Shown piece after piece: positions 35,081 to 42,195 of a stretch of 42,721 nucleotides of DNA. Position numbers and translations under genes: made by a program. The number at the start of each line of letters is the position of its first letter. Within the stretch, counting starts at the first letter, position 1. The notes below the pieces were generated by a model. It searched no databases and had not been told where the DNA came from. It saw only the letters and a list, made by a program, of their open reading frames with translations. This DNA is from a virus, in the IMG/VR virus record IMGVR_UViG_3300037502_001914, positions 1 to 42,721 of that record. One strand, 5' to 3'.

Positions 35081-35859
35081 TATCTAATTATTTTTCCTTT
35101 TATAAATCCAGGTTTAATCATTTCTCTTAATTCTTTATTTGTGTATTTTTTTAATGGTGTGAAATTTATATTCAAACTCCCACCAACTTTCAAATCTTTT
35201 GGTAATAAGGTTATAGATGAAAATGCTAAATCAAGATTACCACCAACTTCCAATCCTTCTGGCAATGAGGTTATGTTTGAACTTATTAAATTCAAACCAC
35301 CTCTAACTTTTAATCCTTTTGGTAATGAGGTTAGAATTGTTTTTCTTAAATCCAAAGTGCCACCAACTTTCAAATCTTCTGGCAATGAGGTAATATTTGT
35401 ATTACCTAATCGCAAATTTCCACCAACTTCCAATCCTTTTGGTAATGATGTTATTTTTAAATTAAAAGTACTTGAATATGTTAAATCCAAATCACCACCA
35501 ACTTTCAACCCTTCTGGTAATGAGGTTATTCTTAACCCTCTTATATCCAAATTACCACCAACTTCCAATCCTTCTGGTAAGGAACTAATAGTTGAATAGA
35601 GTAAAGTCAAATTACCCCCAACTTTTAAGCCTTTTGGTAATGATTTTATATTTACATATGTTAAATCCAAATCACCACCAACTTTCAACCCTTCTGGTAA
35701 TGATGTTATTTTTGAATCCCGTAAGTCCAAGTCACCACCAACTTCCAAATCTTCTTCTATTAATGGTATTCCATTTTTCCATTTCCATAAAAATGGAGGG
35801 TTACAATTTTCCTTTTCTTCAAGGAAATCAAATATTATTTTTAGTGCTTCTTTTTCCAT
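35080..35859 (-). CDS. LRR-repeat protein, cistron 2 (longest)
   Basis: 259 residues, nine full repeats. One repeat is 25 residues because of a five-residue insertion around STFNL, which would bulge from the solenoid. N-terminal cap reads MEKEALKIIFDFLEEKENC (Arg to Ile compared with the others). ATG overlaps the cistron 1 stop by one base. The run of near-identical repeats makes it the best candidate for gain or loss of units by recombination. Confidence 0.87.
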   Translation of the reverse strand: MEKEALKIIFDFLEEKENCNPPFLWKWKNGIPLIEEDLEVGGDLDLRDSKITSLPEGLKVGGDLDLTYVNIKSLPKGLKVGGNLTLLYSTISSLPEGLEVGGNLDIRGLRITSLPEGLKVGGDLDLTYSSTFNLKITSLPKGLEVGGNLRLGNTNITSLPEDLKVGGTLDLRKTILTSLPKGLKVRGGLNLISSNITSLPEGLEVGGNLDLAFSSITLLPKDLKVGGSLNINFTPLKKYTNKELREMIKPGFIKGKIIR

Positions 35860-36341
35860 TATCTAATTATTTCTCCTTTTATAAATCCAGGTTTAATCAT
35901 TTCCCTTACTTCTTCATCTGAATATTTTGTTAATGGTGTGTACTTTATATACAAAATCTTACCAACCTCCAATCCTTTTGGTAATGAGGTTATGGCATCA
36001 CAACCAATTATGTTTAATTCACCACCAACTTTTAAATCATCTGGCAATGATGTTATTTTTTTTTGACCTCTTAAATCCAAACTACCCCCAACTTCTAATC
36101 CTTCTGGTAATGATGTTATTTTTGTTTCATATAAACTCAAAAAACCACTAATTTTCAATCCTTTTGGTAATGATTTTATTTTTGATTTATACAGAATCAA
36201 ATTACCTTTGAAATTTAAATCTTCTTCTGTTAATGGGTAATTAAGCATAATTTTCCATGTTAGAGTTCTTTTATATTTTGGTATTTTATTTTCCTTCTCT
36301 TCAAGAAAATCAAATATTCTTTTTAGTTTGGTAATATCCAT
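35859..36341 (-). CDS. LRR-repeat protein, cistron 1 (first of eleven)
   Basis: 160 residues from the ATG at 36341 (MDITKLKRIF). A TTG at 36398 extends the frame but lies beyond the promoter box and inside the SOD gene, so it is rejected. The shared plan is an amphipathic N-terminal helix (LKRIFDFLEEKE), a WK..N.PLTEEDL linker, 20-residue repeats of type KVGGDLxLxxSxITSLPEGL, and a C-terminal cap (LxxYxxEEVREMIKPGFIKGE). It has four full repeats, two of them 21 residues long. The pattern is a leucine-rich solenoid, with the LP of each repeat recalling YopM/IpaH-type LRRs. No signal peptide, membrane segment or catalytic motif. A late box (36350-36357) is 8 nt upstream. Function unknown. Confidence 0.85.
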   Translation of the reverse strand: MDITKLKRIFDFLEEKENKIPKYKRTLTWKIMLNYPLTEEDLNFKGNLILYKSKIKSLPKGLKISGFLSLYETKITSLPEGLEVGGSLDLRGQKKITSLPDDLKVGGELNIIGCDAITSLPKGLEVGKILYIKYTPLTKYSDEEVREMIKPGFIKGEIIR

Positions 36342-36349
36342 TATCTTAA

Positions 36350-36366
36350 TATTTATATTATAAATA
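36350..36366. promoter_or_regulatory. Back-to-back late promoter boxes between LRR operon and SOD
   Basis: TATTTATATTATAAATA is a perfect palindrome around one central T. It gives TATAAATA on the minus strand (36350-36357, 8 nt before the LRR ATG at 36341) and TATAAATA on the plus strand (36359-36366, 9 nt before the SOD ATG at 36376). With only 34 nt between the two start codons, both genes would be switched on together as late genes. Confidence 0.65.
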
Positions 36367-36375
36367 TAATCTTTT

Positions 36376-37065
36376 ATGAAAATACTAGAAACAATCAAAG
36401 AAGAAATAATATCAAGAATACATAAAGATAATGTTGATTTCTTAATTCAAGAAATGAAAAAAGTTGGCATTGAAAAACTTCCTTATTCATATGCTTCATT
36501 AAAACCTTTTGTTGATGAAAAGACAATGAATATTCATTATAACAAACATTATATTGGTTATGTGGATAAATTGAATAAAGCATTAAAGAAAACAAAATCA
36601 AATGGTGATTTAAAGCAAATCATATCAAATATAAGCAAATATGATGATAAGATTAGGAATAATGCTGGTGGCGCATTTAATCATGCTTTATTCTGGAATA
36701 TGTTAACCCCCACCAAAAAGGATGTTCCAAGTGAATTAAAAACAAAAATAAATGCAAGTTTTGGAACATTTAATGCTTTCAAGAAAAAGTTTGAGGAAGT
36801 TGCAAAAGACCATTTTGGATCTGGATGGGTCTGGCTTGTTGCAACCAAAAATAATAGATTAAAAGTGATAAGCACACCAAACCAGGATAACCCCCTTATG
36901 AATGTGATTAAGGATGGGGGTTTTCCAATATTGGGATTGGATTTATGGGAACATGCTTATTATCTAAAATATCAAAACAAAAGGGATGAATATATTCATA
37001 ACTTTTGGGATTATGTAAATTGGGGTTTTGTTCTTGAATTATATCAAAATGCAAATGATAAGTAG
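36376..37065 (+). CDS. sod: Fe/Mn superoxide dismutase with N-terminal extension
   Basis: 229 residues. It would convert superoxide to H2O2 and O2. All four metal ligands are present: H54 (MNIHYNKH), H103 (GGAFNHALFWNML), D189 and H193 (LDLWEHAYYLKY). H58 and the GSGWVWLV segment are also conserved. About 30 residues precede the usual SOD start (IEKLPYSY.SL.PFVDEKT); they are not hydrophobic enough for a signal peptide, so the enzyme is probably cytoplasmic or carried in the virion. Fe versus Mn preference cannot be read by eye. It faces the LRR operon across a shared promoter region and is followed 39 nt later by gp13. Confidence 0.92.
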   Translation: MKILETIKEEIISRIHKDNVDFLIQEMKKVGIEKLPYSYASLKPFVDEKTMNIHYNKHYIGYVDKLNKALKKTKSNGDLKQIISNISKYDDKIRNNAGGAFNHALFWNMLTPTKKDVPSELKTKINASFGTFNAFKKKFEEVAKDHFGSGWVWLVATKNNRLKVISTPNQDNPLMNVIKDGGFPILGLDLWEHAYYLKYQNKRDEYIHNFWDYVNWGFVLELYQNANDK

Positions 37066-37104
37066 CCAAAAGAATAGTTTCTTATATTTATATATAAAAG
37101 AAAT

Positions 37105-38232
37105 ATGTCAGTAATAGCCGAGCCGGAAAGAACACAAATTTATACAAGAGTTCGTCATTTACTTGGTGCTCCATTAAGGGGTGTTGAGATAACTGATGAA
37201 ATGATGGATTCATTAATGGAACTTTCTGTTCAAGATTATGAACAGTATGTTCTTAATTGGCTTATAGATAGCCAATGGGTAAATCTTGTAAACTTAAATA
37301 TGTCTGAGAAATCTGTTGCAAATGCTTTAATCACTAAAACAATGGATTTTCAAAAACAATATGAATATTCATATTCAAAGATTGTTGGATTGCAATCTGG
37401 TGGTCCTTGGGTCTTACAGAAAGATTATTTTACATTAGAGCCAAACAAACAAATATATGAAATTCCAGCTGGAAGAGAAGTGAATGAATTGCTTTGGTTT
37501 AGCAATCAACCTTGGACTGCATTTGGTTTAGGAGGTGTTGGCGGATTTGGATTTGGTGGAATTGGTCTTGGTGCAACAGAGGCGGGTTATGCACAATTGG
37601 GTTATCAAGGTTCTTACTTTATGATGTCAGGATTTGATTATCTTGTTAGAATGCAAGAAGCAAATATATTAAATAGAATTCTAGGAGGTTCATTAACATA
37701 TAGAATAACAGGATTACCTGATGGAAAAAAAGCCATCCAATTGTATAACACACCTGGTGGTAGATTTAATTGGAGCAATTTCTCATTATATGTTGGAAAA
37801 CAAGTATGGTATTGGTATTATGAGGTAGATGGTGATAGCCGTGGAAAATGTTTGGAAGATAATCCAGATATTATAAGATTACCATCTGATGTTCCATTAA
37901 CAGATTTAACTTGGGATAAATTAAACCAACCATCAAAACATTGGGTTAGAAGGTGGTTTACAGCCTATGTAAAGGAGAGTTTAGGTAGAGTTAGGGGAAA
38001 ATATAGCGGAGCAATAAAAGTCCCAGATTCAGACCTAAAAATGGATTATGAATCATTGATTACTGAAGGTAAAGATGAAAAACAAAAATTGCTTGAGGAA
38101 CTAATTGGTGAAAATGGTACATTATCAAGGCTAAGACCTGAAAAACAAATGGAAAAAGAAGCAAATATTGCTGAAAACTTAAACAAACAATTAAAGTTTG
38201 TTGCAATGCCAAGACAAATTTATGTAATTTAA
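37105..38232 (+). CDS. 13: Neck protein gp13-like
   Basis: 375 residues (T4 gp13: 309). The N-terminal VRHLLGAPLRGVEITDEMMD, then SVQDYEQYVLNW, follows the T4 gp13 plan 'ilrrLGaPiinVElT.dqi...i..Al..Y'. The C-terminal YVKESLGRVRGKYSGAIKVP, with a later 'LITEGKDEKQKLLEEL', is the conserved end of this family. A Gly-rich insertion (GLGGVGGFGFGGIGLG) near residues 141-156 accounts for the extra length. gp13 joins the portal vertex to the tail with gp14. A TATATAAA string lies 7 nt before the ATG. Separated from gp14/gp15-like genes by the 8.5-kb accessory island. Confidence 0.75.
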   Translation: MSVIAEPERTQIYTRVRHLLGAPLRGVEITDEMMDSLMELSVQDYEQYVLNWLIDSQWVNLVNLNMSEKSVANALITKTMDFQKQYEYSYSKIVGLQSGGPWVLQKDYFTLEPNKQIYEIPAGREVNELLWFSNQPWTAFGLGGVGGFGFGGIGLGATEAGYAQLGYQGSYFMMSGFDYLVRMQEANILNRILGGSLTYRITGLPDGKKAIQLYNTPGGRFNWSNFSLYVGKQVWYWYYEVDGDSRGKCLEDNPDIIRLPSDVPLTDLTWDKLNQPSKHWVRRWFTAYVKESLGRVRGKYSGAIKVPDSDLKMDYESLITEGKDEKQKLLEELIGENGTLSRLRPEKQMEKEANIAENLNKQLKFVAMPRQIYVI

Positions 38233-38233
38233 T

Positions 38234-38264
38234 TTTGATTATTAAAAAATTTACTTTATATTTG
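38234..38264 (+). promoter_or_regulatory. Bacteroidota-type host promoter
   Basis: TTTG (38234-38237), 19 nt, TATATTTG (38257-38264); same geometry as the promoter at 30289. It would start transcription about 5-7 nt before the ATG at 38276. Confidence 0.7.
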
Positions 38265-38275
38265 AAATAAAAACT

Positions 38276-38608
38276 ATGGCAATAATAAAAACAATCCCAA
38301 TCCAAAAGGTCATAAATGGTGCATTTGTTAATACATCAGATATGGCAATTGTTTCAGAAACAGAGTATTCCACAACAGGTGAAAGTTTTATTATTGTTAG
38401 AGCAATACCTGAATGTAGATTGTTTTTACAATCAAAGAATACAGATAATGTTACAATAAAGGCAATGACAAATGTTATTGTTGTACCTGACAATAATAAG
38501 ATAGATGAAGAGTATGATGAAATAACATTAGAGAAAGGGGCATGTGTTGAATTCAAACATTGTTCTGGAACTTGGTATATTGTAAGTTCTGATGGATTAA
38601 AAAATTAA
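38276..38608 (+). CDS. Unknown beta-rich protein, perhaps structural
   Basis: 110 residues. Alternating hydrophobic strands and an end of the form 'ITLEKGACVEFKHCSGTWYIVSSDG', a pattern frequent in phage fibre and head-decoration domains (v.L...g..W.i.ssdG). Not identifiable further. It follows the neck protein and has its own Bacteroidota-type promoter (38234-38264), so it could be made both early and late. Confidence 0.65.
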   Translation: MAIIKTIPIQKVINGAFVNTSDMAIVSETEYSTTGESFIIVRAIPECRLFLQSKNTDNVTIKAMTNVIVVPDNNKIDEEYDEITLEKGACVEFKHCSGTWYIVSSDGLKN

Positions 38609-38636
38609 TTTATTCACAATTTATAAAACAAACAAA

Positions 38637-38939
38637 ATGAAGACAGCTATTAAATTTTTAAAAAATGGATTTATTAAGTTGTTTAGACGTAAGGGAAACA
38701 CTAAACTTACTTTTAACTCTAATGGACCTTTTATGCTAAATCCAATAACTAGGACTTGGTATGATGCTAATGACAGAGAGGTCAATGAACCAAAACATTA
38801 CACAGATGAAAGAACATTTGGTATTAATGATTATGAAGAATTTATGAAGTATTTGGGTAATACTAAAACAAACTGGAATCTAAAAAGTAAAGGTTTCTAT
38901 GATTTATATGCCAAATATGGTCTTAAAATGAGAAAGTAA
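38637..38939 (+). CDS. Unknown small basic protein
   Basis: 100 residues; Lys/Arg-rich N-terminus (KFLKNGFIKLFRRKG), then a Trp- and Tyr-rich body (RTWYDANDRE, TNWNLKSKGFYDLYAKYG). No family recognised, no membrane segment. It starts 28 nt after the previous stop and ends at a strong bidirectional terminator, so it shares a transcript with the 110-aa gene. Confidence 0.65.
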   Translation: MKTAIKFLKNGFIKLFRRKGNTKLTFNSNGPFMLNPITRTWYDANDREVNEPKHYTDERTFGINDYEEFMKYLGNTKTNWNLKSKGFYDLYAKYGLKMRK

Positions 38940-38942
38940 AAG

Positions 38943-38977
38943 AAAACCCCCAACCTTAATTAGATTGGGGGTTTTTT
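38943..38977. terminator. Bidirectional terminator between small gene and DNA polymerase
   Basis: AAAACCCCCAA (38943-38953) pairs with TTGGGGGTTTT (38965-38975), with T runs on both strands. It separates the converging units 38637-38939 (+) and 38980-41658 (-). Confidence 0.88.
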
Positions 38978-38979
38978 AT

Positions 38980-41658
38980 TTATGCATTGTCATATATTAG
39001 ATTTGGGTCAACATTTATCTTTTCCCAAAACTTTATTTCATCTTCTGATATATTCATTACCTCATTTAAATCATCTTGATTCTTCTCCTCATAAGGAATA
39101 CCATTTATCAATTTACATTCTTCTGTTGTAAAGAATTGTCTATCTGCTGGGTCTTTTATTAAAATTCTATCCCTAATCTCTGGGCTAAAAGCAACCAATA
39201 ATGGAGTTATCCTTTTATTAAAAGTTACAACAGCCCGTGGTACATTATAGTCACCAGTTAAGTCAGGGGTTTTTTCAAACACATTCTGATCAATATAATA
39301 GCAATTTAATTTAATACCATCCTTTGTCTTTGACACATCACCATGTGATTGTTTTGTCCCATTATTTACATAGTAAATTATATCCCCAAGATTAACATGT
39401 AGTTTCTCCTTTATGATTAATTCCATATGCGCCATCTTACTTGTAGTACTCCCAGCCTTATTTAAAGTTTTTGATTTCTTTATATAATCTTGAACACTTT
39501 GCCTAACCTTTGCTTTGTTTGCAATTTCAATTAGGGGGATTTCTTTATTATAAATCTTTTCAAGATAATTATAATATTCCTCAATAAATTCTTTTCCTTT
39601 CCCTTCCAATAGTAGTCTAACCCCAACATCAATAAACCTTTCAATGTATTGTGGAAGTTTCTTTGATTTGATTGAATTTCCTGTCAACTTTATTTTGCCA
39701 TCATTTTTCATAATAGCATAGTTTTTTCTTGCAAAATTTACACAAGATGCCCAATGACCATCTAAATCTAAGGCCATCTCTTTTTTCATATATAAATCAT
39801 TGTATTCAGCAACATCAGCATATATACCTTTGTAAATCTTACCAACTTTAACCTTCCAGTTATTTCCTTTACCAACATATTCCCTATTTTCAAAATCATC
39901 TGGTGCTGAAAAGTTAACACCATCTGTATCACAAACTAAAGGAACATAACCCCTATTCATAAAGAATTTAATCATATGCCTTAGATATAACCTACCTGTG
40001 CAAGTTATTTCTTCACCTTTATCCATTTCAGCCCAGTTAAATACTAATGGTGCAGATAATGAACCAAACATTGAGTTTATGAAAATCTTTATGGGTAATT
40101 GCTTATTATCATATGTTGCTGCAATTTTCTTGTCTTTTTCCTTCCACTCTTCTGCCAAATTCTTGTAATGAATCCTTGTGTCTCTAAAGTACTTTAACAT
40201 ACCTTTTAAAACCCCTGTTATATCACAAGATGGAAATACATCATGAGCCAATTGTATGGATGGGTATAGGGATGAGAAGTCAAGTTTTATGATATTCTTT
40301 GAATATCCCACCTTAACTAACCTAGATAACCCCCCAACAAAGTTCCTCTTGCCCTCGCTTTGGGGTATGGCCAATTTATTATTATATGACCAAGCCAACA
40401 TCAATACTTTCCATAGTCCAGCTGTACCCATTGTGTATATTCTTTCAAAAGATAATGGTACCATCTTTGCCAATAAGAAAGATGCTTGACTAAATTCTGA
40501 ATCAACTCTCATTGTTTCTTCCAAGTCATCATCAAGATATGCTTCAACAAGTTTATCTCCTGTAATTTTCTTATATACTTTTGGAAATCTAATGTCAAGG
40601 TCAGGATATTCTGATGCTAATTTATATTTTCCATTTTTAACATTAAGGAAATATTCTTCTTTATCTTGATACATTTTACCAATCTTTGTATGCTCAATAT
40701 AAACACGATCAGCATCTTCTGCATCAATAAATTTTGTAATGTATTTAAGACCAGCAGATTTAATATCACTATTGATTGCTTGTGCTCTTCTAACAGAATG
40801 TAGAACATCAATCACATTATACCCCCAAATAGAGGTCTGAATATAATTCTCAACATCACCACCCAATTTCAATAAAGAATCCTTTCTTGTGAAAGATTTT
40901 GTTGGATTCAAAGATTTACAAGCTGTTTGAGCATGTATCTTTAATATCTCACATCTTTTGAAAATCCACTCCCAGTCAAATGTTGATGAATTATAGCCTG
41001 ATATGATTGTTGGTTTAATTTCATCAATAATCTTAAAGAATTCCAAAATACCATTTGCTTCATCTTCTGGGTTAATACATTCTATAATCTTGGAATAACC
41101 TTTATTGGTTTTTATACCAATCATAAATATTCTACCATCAGTAGGCTCTAATGCTGTGGTTTCTAAGTCAAATACAAGTCTTGTTATATCATCATAAGAA
41201 TCAAAACCTTTAAATAATCTTTTACCTTTGGATATGAGATATTGGTCAACTGGGGATAATATAAGTATTTTCTCTCTACCAATTTCACTTTTTGGGTCTA
41301 TACCACCATCTTTAAAGAATGCAGTTAAACTCCTATACCCCTTCAAGGACTGAACTAAAAATTTCATTCCATTTTCCAATCTTGGGTGGCCATCTGTTCT
41401 TAATTTTGTTATAATAATCCCATATTTGGTCATTGCTTCTTTTTGCAAAGACTTTGATTTTTTGTAGAAATTTAATGAATTTAAATTTCCAACCCAACAA
41501 AAGGCAGTAAAAGTATCCTTTAAAATTTGTTTTCCTTTATTTGGAACTTCTTTTATCTTATATATGTCATTTGTCATATAATCAAATTCCAAAGCAACAA
41601 TGTGTTCTTCAGGATCTGTTCCATTAAGAAACTCCTCAATCTCTTGGGATGTTAACAT
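38980..41658 (-). CDS. 43: DNA polymerase, family B (T4 gp43-like)
   Basis: 892 residues (T4 gp43: 898). Exonuclease motifs: LVFDLETTALEP near 160 (Exo I) and IISGYNSSTFDWEW near 215 (Exo II). Polymerase motifs: KLDFSSLYPS near 459 (A), KIFINSMFGSLSAP near 524 (B), and LVCDTDGVNF near 575 (C). Motif C has DTDG where most family B enzymes have DTDS; the two catalytic Asp are kept. Both proofreading and polymerising sites look intact. ATG preceded by CATAATT, no Shine-Dalgarno sequence. Only 32 nt separate it from the next gene upstream. Confidence 0.95.
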   Translation of the reverse strand: MLTSQEIEEFLNGTDPEEHIVALEFDYMTNDIYKIKEVPNKGKQILKDTFTAFCWVGNLNSLNFYKKSKSLQKEAMTKYGIIITKLRTDGHPRLENGMKFLVQSLKGYRSLTAFFKDGGIDPKSEIGREKILILSPVDQYLISKGKRLFKGFDSYDDITRLVFDLETTALEPTDGRIFMIGIKTNKGYSKIIECINPEDEANGILEFFKIIDEIKPTIISGYNSSTFDWEWIFKRCEILKIHAQTACKSLNPTKSFTRKDSLLKLGGDVENYIQTSIWGYNVIDVLHSVRRAQAINSDIKSAGLKYITKFIDAEDADRVYIEHTKIGKMYQDKEEYFLNVKNGKYKLASEYPDLDIRFPKVYKKITGDKLVEAYLDDDLEETMRVDSEFSQASFLLAKMVPLSFERIYTMGTAGLWKVLMLAWSYNNKLAIPQSEGKRNFVGGLSRLVKVGYSKNIIKLDFSSLYPSIQLAHDVFPSCDITGVLKGMLKYFRDTRIHYKNLAEEWKEKDKKIAATYDNKQLPIKIFINSMFGSLSAPLVFNWAEMDKGEEITCTGRLYLRHMIKFFMNRGYVPLVCDTDGVNFSAPDDFENREYVGKGNNWKVKVGKIYKGIYADVAEYNDLYMKKEMALDLDGHWASCVNFARKNYAIMKNDGKIKLTGNSIKSKKLPQYIERFIDVGVRLLLEGKGKEFIEEYYNYLEKIYNKEIPLIEIANKAKVRQSVQDYIKKSKTLNKAGSTTSKMAHMELIIKEKLHVNLGDIIYYVNNGTKQSHGDVSKTKDGIKLNCYYIDQNVFEKTPDLTGDYNVPRAVVTFNKRITPLLVAFSPEIRDRILIKDPADRQFFTTEECKLINGIPYEEKNQDDLNEVMNISEDEIKFWEKINVDPNLIYDNA

Positions 41659-41690
41659 AATTATGAAATTTAAGGGTAAATATAAAATTA

Positions 41691-42065
41691 TTAATTGAAC
41701 TTTTTGATAAATGAGTCCAAGATAATAATAGTCAATTCCTCCCTTAAAGGCAATATGAGGTCTCCATTTTCATTTCTAATCAAGAATTCACCTTTATATA
41801 TGCCTGGTGTATTGGTCTCTCTTTTCTTGAATTGATAATATATATAATATTCTACAGTTGGTGTTGGCTCTAATGTTTCCTTTGCCACTAAATACGCTTC
41901 ACTATTTGCAATCTTATAAATACCAGTTTTTGAATCAACCATTGAAAATAATATGGTAGATGATTCCAAATCTTCCATAAATTTCTTATAGTCAGACCTA
42001 CCATCCTTTATTGGTTCAACTTTTAATATAGGTAAATCTGCTCCTTTCTTTATGTAAAAATTCAT
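41691..42065 (-). CDS. Unknown beta-rich protein, probably virion-related
   Basis: 124 residues. Sequence elements such as STILFSMVDSKTGIYKIAN, VEYYIYYQFKKRET, 'PGIYKGEFLI' and the closing 'LPLREELTIIILDSF' suggest an Ig-like or fibre-type beta domain known from several tail-associated phage proteins. No firm family. The gene lies just before the polymerase in the same direction. TTATAAAG stands 8-15 nt before its ATG but is a poor late box. Confidence 0.6.
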   Translation of the reverse strand: MNFYIKKGADLPILKVEPIKDGRSDYKKFMEDLESSTILFSMVDSKTGIYKIANSEAYLVAKETLEPTPTVEYYIYYQFKKRETNTPGIYKGEFLIRNENGDLILPLREELTIIILDSFIKKFN

Positions 42066-42195
42066 ATTATCTTTATAAATAAATATACAAAAAATATAAA
42101 TTCAAAAAAAACTTGCCTAAAATATTTTCTTTGGTTATACTTGTAAAGTCTTATTTAAAATAAATCAATTTTTTTTTTCACAAAACAATTTTATT

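Larger units (their letters stand above)
30700..36240 (-). repeat. Eleven-gene array of 60-bp coding repeats
   Basis: The coding DNA consists of 53 full repeat units spread over eleven genes (counts by cistron 1 to 11: 4, 9, 4, 3, 5, 6, 3, 6, 4, 3, 6), plus a partial unit at each C-terminus. Most units are exactly 60 bp; rare units are 63 or 75 bp. The most constant DNA stretch on the plus strand is CCTTCTGGTAATGA or close variants, coding for the SLPEG turn. Confidence 0.9.

Noticed and set aside
30680-35921. Plus-strand open frames opposite the LRR genes, rich in Leu, Met, His and Asn
   Set aside because: They are the antisense reading of the 60-bp repeats. Their repetitive composition follows from the minus-strand LRR coding, and there are no promoters or start contexts for them.
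30700-36240. CRISPR array
   Set aside because: Units are ~60 bp, coding, in frame, and imperfect along their whole length. There is no constant-repeat/unique-spacer alternation and no cas genes.
36342-36398. TTG start extending LRR cistron 1
   Set aside because: It would run through the promoter palindrome and into the SOD gene. The other ten LRR proteins begin at the M of MxKExLKRIF, matching the ATG at 36341.
37080-37104. Late promoter before gp13 (TATATAAA)
   Set aside because: Similar spacing but two or more mismatches to TATAAATA; kept only as a remark.
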